Source of the DNA: an uncultured Erysipelotrichaceae bacterium
Lineage (GTDB): Bacteria > Bacillota_I > Bacilli_A > RF39 > UBA660
Assembly (NCBI GenBank): GCA_902783435.1
Contig: CACZQV010000073.1
Coordinates: forward strand, 1-7,977
Length of the DNA stretch: 7,977 bases
Direction: 5' to 3'
Shown here: in pieces, positions 1 through 5,606 of the stretch
How the letters are laid out: the number at the start of each line of letters is the position of its first letter
How positions within the stretch are numbered: position 1 is the first letter of the stretch
Translations under genes and position numbers: made by a program
The notes under the pieces: model-generated
Told to the model about the DNA's origin: nothing
Database searches by the model: none
Seen by the model: the letters and a program-made list of their open reading frames with translations, nothing else

Positions 1-1
1 A

Positions 2-121
2 GATGCACAACTTGCAGAAAAACGTGTATCAATTCTTATGGGAGATGACGTTCCACCTCGTAAAGAGTGGATTGAAGAAAATGTAGAGTTCTCCTTAGAA
101 GATGATTATGAAATAGCATAG
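2..121 (+). CDS. parE: DNA topoisomerase IV subunit B (ParE), C-terminal fragment
   Basis: This is the last 39 codons of a gene that begins before the window; it ends in TAG at 119-121. The translated tail contains [20 protein letters not shown], which matches the conserved extreme C-terminus of type II topoisomerase B subunits (LMGD-x-V-x-PR-x-x-x-IEEN). ParE and GyrB share this tail, so the fragment alone cannot separate them; ParE is chosen because the A-subunit gene downstream is parC rather than gyrA. ParE is the ATPase subunit that works with ParC in an A2B2 enzyme to decatenate sister chromosomes. The frame is open from base 2 with no internal stop. The ATPase and TOPRIM domains lie outside the window. 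Confidence 0.87.
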   Translation, partial: DAQLAEKRVSILMGDDVPPRKEWIEENVEFSLEDDYEIA

Positions 122-128
122 TAATTTT

Positions 129-135
129 AGGGAGG
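129..135 (+). promoter_or_regulatory. Shine-Dalgarno site of the 171-residue gene
   Basis: AGGGAGG lies 6 nt before the ATG at 142. It is one of the strongest ribosome binding sites in the window and supports this start and the reality of the unrecognised gene between parE and parC. Confidence 0.75.
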
Positions 136-141
136 TTCGAT

Positions 142-657
142 ATGCTAGAAAATAGTTATGATGCCACAGGCATCAAATTTGGTATTATAATTTCAAGTGA
201 GTTACCAGAATATAGTGATTTAATTAATTCAAATGATATAGATTTAGTTACACAAACTTTAGAAAAAGTTATTTCTAATTGTGAAAAAGTTAGATTTATA
301 GATTTTAGTCAAATAGATGGATTAAAAGTAAAGGAAGTATTAGAACTTACATCAGGTTTTCAATTTAAAGATGCATTTATTTTTACTGCTTATAATAATT
401 TTAAACATTCTGCTATAGATTTAGGTTATGGCCAAATTAATGGTAGAAATTATATAAGAAAAACAATATTATTTGATAATTGTGAAAGATATAAAGAAAT
501 GACAATTGATAAAAAAATAGAAGAATATATAATAGAAAATTATGATAATTCAGATGAAGACGAGAAAAGATGGATGAGATGTTTCCTACAAAGATATAGA
601 TATGGAACGCAAGAAAAAACAAATGAATTTATAAAACAAAAAATAGATAGAAAGTAG
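142..657 (+). CDS. Unrecognised 171-residue protein between parE and parC
   Basis: I do not recognise this protein. It starts 20 nt after the parE stop behind a strong Shine-Dalgarno site and ends 7 nt before parC, so all three genes should share one mRNA. The product is soluble-looking, with no signal peptide or membrane segment. The first 100 residues read as alternating hydrophobic strands and helices (for example KFGIIISSELP at 12-22 and KDAFIFTAYNN at 76-86), suggesting a compact alpha/beta fold. The last 60 residues are highly charged, rich in Lys, Glu, Asp and Arg, and probably helical (KKIEEYIIENY near 124-134). Codons are more A/T-biased than in the parE fragment. The position suggests a chromosome or topoisomerase role, but that rests on context alone. 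The long frame, strong RBS and tight packing make a real gene very likely. Confidence 0.85.
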   Translation: MLENSYDATGIKFGIIISSELPEYSDLINSNDIDLVTQTLEKVISNCEKVRFIDFSQIDGLKVKEVLELTSGFQFKDAFIFTAYNNFKHSAIDLGYGQINGRNYIRKTILFDNCERYKEMTIDKKIEEYIIENYDNSDEDEKRWMRCFLQRYRYGTQEKTNEFIKQKIDRK

Positions 658-664
658 TGGTAGT

Positions 665-3217
665 ATGCCAAGAGTTAAAAAAACTGAAACAGAAAAGGTA
701 ATAGAGAAGATATTTGATTATACTCTAGAAGATATAATGGGTGAGAGATTTGGATCTTATTCTAAATATATTATTCAAGATCGTGCTATTCCAGACGCAC
801 GTGACGGGTTAAAACCAGTTCAAAGACGTATTTTATATTCTATGCATAAGGAACATAATACTTATGATAAAGGATATAGAAAGTCTGCAAAAACTGTTGG
901 TGACGTTATAGGTAATTACCATCCACATGGTGATACATCTATCTATGATGCCATGGTTAGAATGAGTCAACCTTGGAAGACAAGATTACCTTATATTGAT
1001 ATGCATGGTAATAATGGATCAATTGATGGTGATTCTCCTGCTGCTTATCGTTACACTGAAGCAAGGCTTTCAAAGATTTCTAATGAAATGCTTCGTGATA
1101 TTGATAAAGATACAGTAGAGTTTGCCCCTAACTTTGATGATACAACTGTAGAACCAACTGTATTACCCGCAAGATTTCCTGCACTTTTAGTATATGGTGC
1201 TCAAGGTATTTCTGCAGGTTATGCTACAAACATACCACCACATAACTTAGGCGAAGTAATTGATGCCACAATTCATAGAATTGATAATCCTAATTGTCAA
1301 TTAGAAACATTAATGAAATATGTAAAAGGACCTGATTTCCCTACAGGAGGAATAGTAGAAGGATTAGATGGAATAAGAGATGCTTATACTACAGGTCGTG
1401 GACGTATTGTTGTTAAATGTAGATATACTATAGAAAAAGATCAAATTATAATTACAGAAATACCATTTGAAGTAAATAAAGCTTTAATGGTAAAGAAAAT
1501 AGATGATATTAGAATTGATAAAAAAGTAGATGGAATAGTTGAAGTAAGAGATGAATCAGCTGCAGATATTAGAATTGTAATTGATTTAAAGAAAACAGCT
1601 AATAAAGATTTAATTATTAATTACTTATTAAAAAATACTGATATGCAAATTAGTTATAACTTCAACATGGTATCTATCGTAAATAGAAGACCTAAGCTAT
1701 TAGGACTTAGAGAAGCATTAGATGCTTTTATTGCTCATCAAAAAGAAGTAGTAAGAAGAAGAACAGCATTTGACTTAGCTCATGCAAGAGCAAGATATCA
1801 CATAGTAGAAGGTTTAATTAAATGTATTTCTATTCTAGATGAAGTAATAAAAGTAATTAGAGCAAGTAAAAATAAAAGTGATGCTAAAGATAACTTAGTA
1901 AAAGAATTTAAATTTTCTGAAGCTCAAGCAGAAGCTATTGTTACATTACAATTATATAGATTAACTAATACTGATGTAGTTGCACTACAAGAAGAATTAG
2001 CTGACTTAGAAAAGAAAATTGCTATTTGGGAACAAATTCTTAATAATGAAGAAGCTTTAAAACATGTAATGAAGAAAGAACTTCAAAATATTAAGAAAGA
2101 GTATGATACACCAAGACTTACTGATATAAAAGAAGAAATAACTGAAATAAAAATAGATGAAGCAGCAATGATACCAAAAGAAGATGTAGTAGTAGCTATA
2201 ACTAAAGATGGTTATATTAAACGTACTTCATTTAGAAGTTATTCAGCTTCAGAAGAGTCTGATTTAACACTTAAAGATAATGATTATTTAATTGGATTAT
2301 ATGAAATGAATACCACTGATACATTATTAGTATTTACAAGTGGTGGTAACTACTTACATATACCAGTTCACATAATACCTGATTTAAAATGGAAAGATAT
2401 GCCAAAACACGTTAGTAACGTAATAGAAGTTCCAAATGAAGAAAATGTAATAGGTGCAATTCCTGCATATGACTTCAAGAGTGATCAAAATATAATTATC
2501 ACAACTCGTGATGGTATGATTAAACGTTCTAAATTAAAAGAATTTAAATTACAAAGATATAATAAAGCATCTAGTTGTATGAAACTAAAAGATGGAGATG
2601 TTGTAATAAGCGCAATACTTGAGTCTTACCCTGAAGTATTCTTAACTACTAATACAGGATATGGATTAAGTTTTAAAACTGAAGAAATTCCAGTAGTAGG
2701 AGTTAAAGCTAGTGGTGTTAAAGCTATGAAATTAAAAGATGATTACATAGTAGCTATTAATAACTTTAGTTATAATACTCATGAATATATTGGTATTATC
2801 ACTACTAAGGGAACTGCTAAGAGAGTTAGATTAACTGAATTTGAATTATCTTCAAGAACTCGTAGAGGTGTTCAAGTAATTAGAGAAGTTAAATCTAATC
2901 CATATATTGTTTTAACTACATTTATAGAAGATGCTAAAAATCATATAGGACTTAGAAATGGTGATATAAATATTGTTAAATTTACTGAGTTCCCAATCGC
3001 AGATAGATATTCTACAGGTACTAGTATTTCTAAACATGAATTAACTGATGCCTTTATAGTAGCCAATCTGTCTAAACTAGAAGAACATCAAGAAAAACTA
3101 TTAGATGAAGAACCAGTACTTATTACAAAAGAAGAAAAAACTACTCCTAAGAAAGAACAAATATCTCTTCAGGAAATAGATGATAGATTAATGACAATAG
3201 ATGATTTCTTAAAATAA
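665..3217 (+). CDS. parC: DNA topoisomerase IV subunit A (ParC)
   Basis: ParC is the DNA-cleaving subunit of topoisomerase IV, which unlinks daughter chromosomes and relaxes supercoils. The winged-helix/tower core spans about residues 20-500. RYTEARLS (129-136) carries the DNA-linking Tyr130 preceded by Arg129. The quinolone-determining helix HPHGDTSIYD (86-95) has Thr91 where many ParC proteins have Ser, and Asp95 at the acidic position. GAQGISAGYATNIPPHN (178-194) is the conserved core loop. Residues from about 505 to 800 form degenerate beta-pinwheel blades, with repeated elements such as TKDGYIKR, TRDGMIKR and TTKGTAKR. The GyrA-box QRRGGKG is missing and MHGNNGSID replaces the GyrA-type DGQGNFGS, which argues for ParC over GyrA. 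A charged tail of about 50 residues follows. The start ATG at 665 has only a weak RBS (GTGGTAGT) and lies 7 nt after the preceding stop, so translational coupling is likely. A hairpin terminator follows directly. Confidence 0.96.
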   Translation: MPRVKKTETEKVIEKIFDYTLEDIMGERFGSYSKYIIQDRAIPDARDGLKPVQRRILYSMHKEHNTYDKGYRKSAKTVGDVIGNYHPHGDTSIYDAMVRMSQPWKTRLPYIDMHGNNGSIDGDSPAAYRYTEARLSKISNEMLRDIDKDTVEFAPNFDDTTVEPTVLPARFPALLVYGAQGISAGYATNIPPHNLGEVIDATIHRIDNPNCQLETLMKYVKGPDFPTGGIVEGLDGIRDAYTTGRGRIVVKCRYTIEKDQIIITEIPFEVNKALMVKKIDDIRIDKKVDGIVEVRDESAADIRIVIDLKKTANKDLIINYLLKNTDMQISYNFNMVSIVNRRPKLLGLREALDAFIAHQKEVVRRRTAFDLAHARARYHIVEGLIKCISILDEVIKVIRASKNKSDAKDNLVKEFKFSEAQAEAIVTLQLYRLTNTDVVALQEELADLEKKIAIWEQILNNEEALKHVMKKELQNIKKEYDTPRLTDIKEEITEIKIDEAAMIPKEDVVVAITKDGYIKRTSFRSYSASEESDLTLKDNDYLIGLYEMNTTDTLLVFTSGGNYLHIPVHIIPDLKWKDMPKHVSNVIEVPNEENVIGAIPAYDFKSDQNIIITTRDGMIKRSKLKEFKLQRYNKASSCMKLKDGDVVISAILESYPEVFLTTNTGYGLSFKTEEIPVVGVKASGVKAMKLKDDYIVAINNFSYNTHEYIGIITTKGTAKRVRLTEFELSSRTRRGVQVIREVKSNPYIVLTTFIEDAKNHIGLRNGDINIVKFTEFPIADRYSTGTSISKHELTDAFIVANLSKLEEHQEKLLDEEPVLITKEEKTTPKKEQISLQEIDDRLMTIDDFLK

Positions 3218-3218
3218 T

Positions 3219-3250
3219 AAAAAGACAATGCATTAACATTGTCTTTTTTT
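3219..3250 (+). terminator. Rho-independent terminator after parC
   Basis: A 12-bp stem pairs AAAAAGACAATG (3219-3230) with CATTGTCTTTTT (3237-3248) around a 6-nt loop, CATTAA. The T tract runs 3244-3250. It begins one base after the parC stop codon and ends the parE-parC operon. The 3' arm overlaps the likely -35 region of the next promoter. Confidence 0.9.
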
Positions 3251-3268
3251 ATTAATTATTGATATAAT
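3239..3268 (+). promoter_or_regulatory. Extended -10 promoter for the E2-like gene
   Basis: TG-A-TATAAT at 3260-3268 is a perfect extended -10 element. A weak -35 candidate, TTGTCT (3239-3244, 18-nt spacer), sits inside the 3' arm of the parC terminator. The expected start site is near 3275, leaving a leader of about 16 nt before the ATG at 3291. Confidence 0.7.
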
Positions 3269-3290
3269 AATTTTAGAAAGTAGGGATAGT

Positions 3291-4130
3291 ATGGGAAGAA
3301 GAGATGCTTATAAGGTAAAAGATATTCATGGAGTTCAAAATATCTTAATAGATTTTAAACCAAACAGATGTGATTCAGCTGTATACATGAATCGTAAAAT
3401 TGATATGACTAACTTTGTTAAATTTATGAAAAAGAAAAAGAAAGAAATAGATGGATTAACATATTACCATGGTATTGTAGATGTAATGGCTAAAGCTATT
3501 TATTCAAGACCTTATATGAATAGATTTATTGCAGGTAGAACAATGTATATGCATAAAGATGTATCACTAGCTCAAACAATAAAAGTAGAATTTGAAGATA
3601 ATTCAGTAGAAATGCTAATGGTATTAAAAATAGATCCAGAAGATACACTATTAGATATATCTAGAAAAACAAAAGAAAAAGTAGATATTATAAGACAAAA
3701 GAAATTGGAAAGTAAAGGTAATGCTAATGGTGCAGCTGATACTTTAGGAAAACTCCCAAAAATCTTAAGAGTACCAATTGTTGGATTTATGAAATATTTA
3801 GATAGTCATGGTATGTTACCAAAAAGTATTACTGATGATAACTTATATTATTCAAGTGCAATTCTTTCAAATATAGGTACATTTAAAGTAGGAGCTATTT
3901 ATCATAATTTAACTAATTTTGGTACAGCGTCATCCCTAATAACATTCGGAGAAATAGTAGAAGAAAACGGTAAATGGTATATGGAAATGGGAGCTACAAT
4001 AGATGAACGTATTGCAGACGGTTTCTATTTCTGTAAAGCTTTAAAATTAATTGAATATATCTTTGATACCCCAGAATTAATGTTAGAACCTGCAGGTAAT
4101 AAAGTAAGTATTCCTGAAGATAGAAAATAG
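3291..4130 (+). CDS. Stand-alone 2-oxoacid dehydrogenase E2/CAT-fold acyltransferase-like protein
   Basis: The 279 residues correspond to the catalytic domain of E2 dihydrolipoyl acyltransferases (Pfam 2-oxoacid_dh, the chloramphenicol acetyltransferase fold) with no lipoyl or peripheral-subunit-binding domain. Matching elements are RPYMNRFIAG (73-82), resembling the E2 'P-x-x-N' helix, SNIGTF (193-198), resembling the E2 'ISNLG' motif, GTASSLITFGEI (211-222), and DERIADG (238-244), which aligns with the catalytic DHRxxDG. The catalytic histidine is Glu239, so ordinary E2 chemistry is doubtful. From memory, a family of lone Firmicutes proteins of this length shares the GRR start and the DER-x-x-DG-FYF motif, so Glu is probably a subfamily trait rather than a mutation. 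The substrate is unknown; no pyruvate or 2-oxoglutarate dehydrogenase genes are nearby. It is transcribed alone between a promoter and a short hairpin. The RBS AGGGAT (3282-3287) is modest. Confidence 0.85.
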   Translation: MGRRDAYKVKDIHGVQNILIDFKPNRCDSAVYMNRKIDMTNFVKFMKKKKKEIDGLTYYHGIVDVMAKAIYSRPYMNRFIAGRTMYMHKDVSLAQTIKVEFEDNSVEMLMVLKIDPEDTLLDISRKTKEKVDIIRQKKLESKGNANGAADTLGKLPKILRVPIVGFMKYLDSHGMLPKSITDDNLYYSSAILSNIGTFKVGAIYHNLTNFGTASSLITFGEIVEENGKWYMEMGATIDERIADGFYFCKALKLIEYIFDTPELMLEPAGNKVSIPEDRK

Positions 4131-4151
4131 AAGAATTTATTCTTCTTTTTT
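4129..4151 (+). terminator. Short hairpin terminator after the E2-like gene
   Basis: AGAAGAA (4129-4135) pairs with TTCTTCT (4140-4146) around a TTTA loop, followed by a T run to 4151. The stem is only 7 bp and A/T-rich, so termination may be partial. The TAG stop codon at 4128-4130 overlaps the 5' arm. Confidence 0.6.
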
Positions 4152-4173
4152 AATTTTATTCATAAAATATATT

Positions 4174-4179
4174 GGTGAT
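4174..4179 (+). promoter_or_regulatory. Shine-Dalgarno site of the ylbD-like gene
   Basis: GGTGAT matches the downstream half of the extended anti-16S sequence AGGAGGTGAT and lies 3 nt before the ATG at 4183. The gene at 5607 uses the same hexamer at the same spacing. A possible -10 (TAAAAT, 4163-4168) lies just upstream but has no convincing -35. Confidence 0.55.
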
Positions 4180-4182
4180 AAT

Positions 4183-4512
4183 ATGTCAAAAGAAAGTTTT
4201 AAAGAATTTGCGAGAAATAACCCATCTTTAGCAGAACACGTATTAAATAAATCTACTTCGTGGCAACAACTCTACGAATTATATGAAATATATGGAGAAC
4301 ATAGTAATATATGGAATAAATATATAAAAACACCTAGTATAACTGAAAATATTACTTCTTCAGCATCTACAATAAAAGATTTCCTAGATACATTAAAAAA
4401 TCTAGATATGTCTTCAGTGCAACAAGGAATAACTAATATACAAAAAACAATTAATTTACTTCAAGATATAGGTATAAATAATAAAGAACCAATATATAAG
4501 AGGTTTCAATGA
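4183..4512 (+). CDS. ylbD: YlbD-like protein (putative spore coat family)
   Basis: This 109-residue protein resembles the YlbD coat family of Bacilli. The N-terminal part has the family pattern of a short 'F-x-x-F-x-x-x-NP' helix (KEFARNNPSLAEHV, 7-20) followed by SWQQLYELYEIYGEHSNIW (26-44), which matches the conserved W-Q-x-x-Y-E-x-[WL]-x-x-x-GE-x-x-x-x-W core. The C-terminal half is amphipathic helix with a heptad-like Ile/Leu spacing. YlbD was listed as a coat protein in Bacillus, but the family also occurs where sporulation is uncertain, so a coat role should not be assumed. The best support is synteny: ylbE, ylbF and rsmD homologues follow in Bacillus order. The stop codon overlaps the next ATG (ATGA), so the two genes are translationally coupled. 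Confidence 0.75.
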   Translation: MSKESFKEFARNNPSLAEHVLNKSTSWQQLYELYEIYGEHSNIWNKYIKTPSITENITSSASTIKDFLDTLKNLDMSSVQQGITNIQKTINLLQDIGINNKEPIYKRFQ

Positions 4513-4730
4513 AAAAAGAAACTCTAATTAAAATAAAAACTAATCCTCTTATATATAATATATTAAGAGAAGAATCATATCATTATAAATATTTATACCA
4601 AGATGATAATTATATAAAAGTATTAGAAAAACTAGCTAAAAAGAAATATAAACAAACTAATATAGATAAAGTAGAAAGATTAATAAATAATATAAATTTA
4701 ATTAAAACATTTCTAAGTGTCATAGACTAA
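4509..4730 (+). CDS. ylbE: YlbE-like small protein
   Basis: This 73-residue basic protein sits in the ylbE position, directly after ylbD. Its layout fits the YlbE-like family: a short N-terminal helix with a 'NP-x-x-x-x-x-[LI]R' stretch (NPLIYNILREESYHYKYLYQ, 12-31), an aromatic middle, and a C-terminal helix that starts K-x-x-K-V-E-R (50-57) and turns hydrophobic. The function of the family is unknown. It overlaps ylbD by 4 nt (ATGA, 4509-4512) and has its own AAGAGG Shine-Dalgarno site (4498-4503) inside the end of ylbD. There is no signal peptide and no cysteine. Confidence 0.72.
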   Translation: MKKETLIKIKTNPLIYNILREESYHYKYLYQDDNYIKVLEKLAKKKYKQTNIDKVERLINNINLIKTFLSVID

Positions 4731-4745
4731 TATTTATGATAAAAT
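4717..4745 (+). promoter_or_regulatory. Internal extended -10 promoter for ylbF-rsmD
   Basis: TG-A-TAAAAT (4737-4745) is an extended -10 with five of six matches in the hexamer. GTGTCA (4717-4722) at a 17-nt spacer matches the -35 consensus at four of six positions. The predicted start site, about 7 nt downstream, falls on or next to the ylbF ATG at 4752. No Shine-Dalgarno sequence lies between 4731 and 4751. Confidence 0.55.
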
Positions 4746-4751
4746 AATTAT

Positions 4752-5033
4752 ATGGAAGAGTTAATAGAAAAAGTAAATGAATTAAAAGAAGAACTTAATA
4801 ATACAAAAGAAATAAAAGAATTAAAAGAAATTAATAATAGTATTATGAAAGATCAAGAATTATTAAATAATATAAAAAAATATAATGAAACACAAGATAA
4901 TAATATAAAAGAAAGGATAATAAATCATAAATTATTTAGAGAATATAAACATAAGGAAAATGAATTAAATTTTATAATACTAGAAATTAATAAAAAATTA
5001 AAAGAAATAAATAGTAGTAGGAGTTGCAGATGA
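4752..5033 (+). CDS. ylbF: Short YlbF/YmcA-family protein
   Basis: This 93-residue, almost wholly helical, highly charged protein matches the Com_YlbF family: an N-terminal coiled-coil-like helix (2-32), a 'KD-x-E-L-x-x-x-I-x-x-[YF]' stretch (33-44), and a conserved-looking second helix pair, HKLFREYKHKENELNFI (59-75). In Bacillus subtilis YlbF joins YmcA and YaaT in the Y-complex, which assists RNase Y in mRNA processing and affects competence, biofilm and sporulation. B. subtilis YlbF is about 150 residues and has a cysteine-rich C-terminal tail; that tail is missing here, leaving a single Cys92, so any iron-sulfur site would differ. It could equally be called YmcA- or YheA-like from sequence alone; position before rsmD favours YlbF. 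It has no Shine-Dalgarno site. Its TGA overlaps the rsmD ATG as ATGA. Confidence 0.75.
   Translation: MEELIEKVNELKEELNNTKEIKELKEINNSIMKDQELLNNIKKYNETQDNNIKERIINHKLFREYKHKENELNFIILEINKKLKEINSSRSCR
5018..5023 (+). promoter_or_regulatory. Shine-Dalgarno site that fixes the rsmD start
   Basis: TAGGAG lies 6 nt before ATG 5030 and directly abuts the in-frame TTG at 5024, which is too close to be used. The rsmD start is therefore 5030, giving the usual MKIISG family start. Confidence 0.8.
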
Positions 5034-5575
5034 AAATAATTAGTGGTAAATACAAAGGTCGTATTCTAGAAGGATTTGATTTAGTTGGTATTCGTCCTAC
5101 TATGGATAGAGTAAAAGAATCTTTGTTTGGAATGATTCAAAATTATATAGATGATAGTATTGTATTAGATTTATTTAGTGGTAGTGGTAACCTTTCTATA
5201 GAAGCTTTATCTGAAGGAGCAAAATATGCATATTCAGTTGATTCTAATTATAAAGCAATTAAAACTATTAAAAAGAATATAGATACAATTAATATTACTG
5301 ATATAGAAGTATTAAATATGGATTATATTGAAGCTTTAAAATACTTTAATAATAAAAATATTAAATTTAATATTATATTTTTAGATCCACCATATAAAAC
5401 TAATTATATTGAAAAAAGTATTATAAAAATTGATGAATATGATTTATTAGAAGATGATGGAATAATAGTATGTGAAAGTGATAATTTAGATAGAATAGTT
5501 TATACTGATAAATATAAATCTGTAAAAGATAAAAAGTATGGAGATAAATATATAGTCTTACTAAGAAAAATATGA
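5030..5575 (+). CDS. rsmD: 16S rRNA (guanine-N2)-methyltransferase RsmD
   Basis: RsmD methylates N2 of G966 (E. coli numbering) in 16S rRNA during 30S assembly, using S-adenosylmethionine. The 181 residues fit the family length. The N-terminal signature MKIISGKYKGR (1-11) and RPTMDRVKESLF (22-33) is diagnostic. The SAM-binding motif I is LDLFSGSGNLSIEA (46-59), an acidic residue near 71 (VDSN) ends strand two, and the catalytic DPPY tetrad is at 119-122 within IIFLDPPYKTNY. It corresponds to Bacillus ylbH. The start at 5030 overlaps the ylbF stop by ATGA. In Bacillus coaD follows rsmD; here the next gene encodes a surface protein instead. No terminator is visible after the TGA stop, so read-through into that gene is possible. 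Confidence 0.94.
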   Translation: MKIISGKYKGRILEGFDLVGIRPTMDRVKESLFGMIQNYIDDSIVLDLFSGSGNLSIEALSEGAKYAYSVDSNYKAIKTIKKNIDTINITDIEVLNMDYIEALKYFNNKNIKFNIIFLDPPYKTNYIEKSIIKIDEYDLLEDDGIIVCESDNLDRIVYTDKYKSVKDKKYGDKYIVLLRKI

Positions 5576-5581
5576 TAAAAT
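5553..5581 (+). promoter_or_regulatory. Extended -10 promoter for the surface-protein gene
   Basis: TG-A-TAAAAT (5573-5581) repeats the extended -10 seen before ylbF; the two sites share TATGATAAAATA over 12 bases. The -35 candidate TAGTCT (5553-5558, 17-nt spacer) is poor, three of six matches. The element overlaps the rsmD stop codon. A start site near 5588 would leave a leader of about 20 nt containing the GGTGAT ribosome binding site at 5598-5603. Confidence 0.5.
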
Positions 5582-5606
5582 ATATTTTAGAATAGACGGT
5601 GATTAA

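Noticed and set aside
437..622. Minus-strand open frame of 61 codons inside the 171-residue gene
   Set aside because: It lies opposite a well-supported gene, has a low-complexity Phe/Ile/Tyr-rich product typical of AT-rich antisense frames, and no convincing RBS.
665..3217. Calling the topoisomerase A subunit GyrA
   Set aside because: The GyrA-box is missing, the C-terminal blades are degenerate, and MHGNNGSID with SRTRRGVQVIRE matches Gram-positive ParC.
5024..5029. TTG at 5024 as the rsmD start
   Set aside because: It touches the Shine-Dalgarno TAGGAG directly, and the ATG at 5030 gives correct spacing and the family's MKIISG start.
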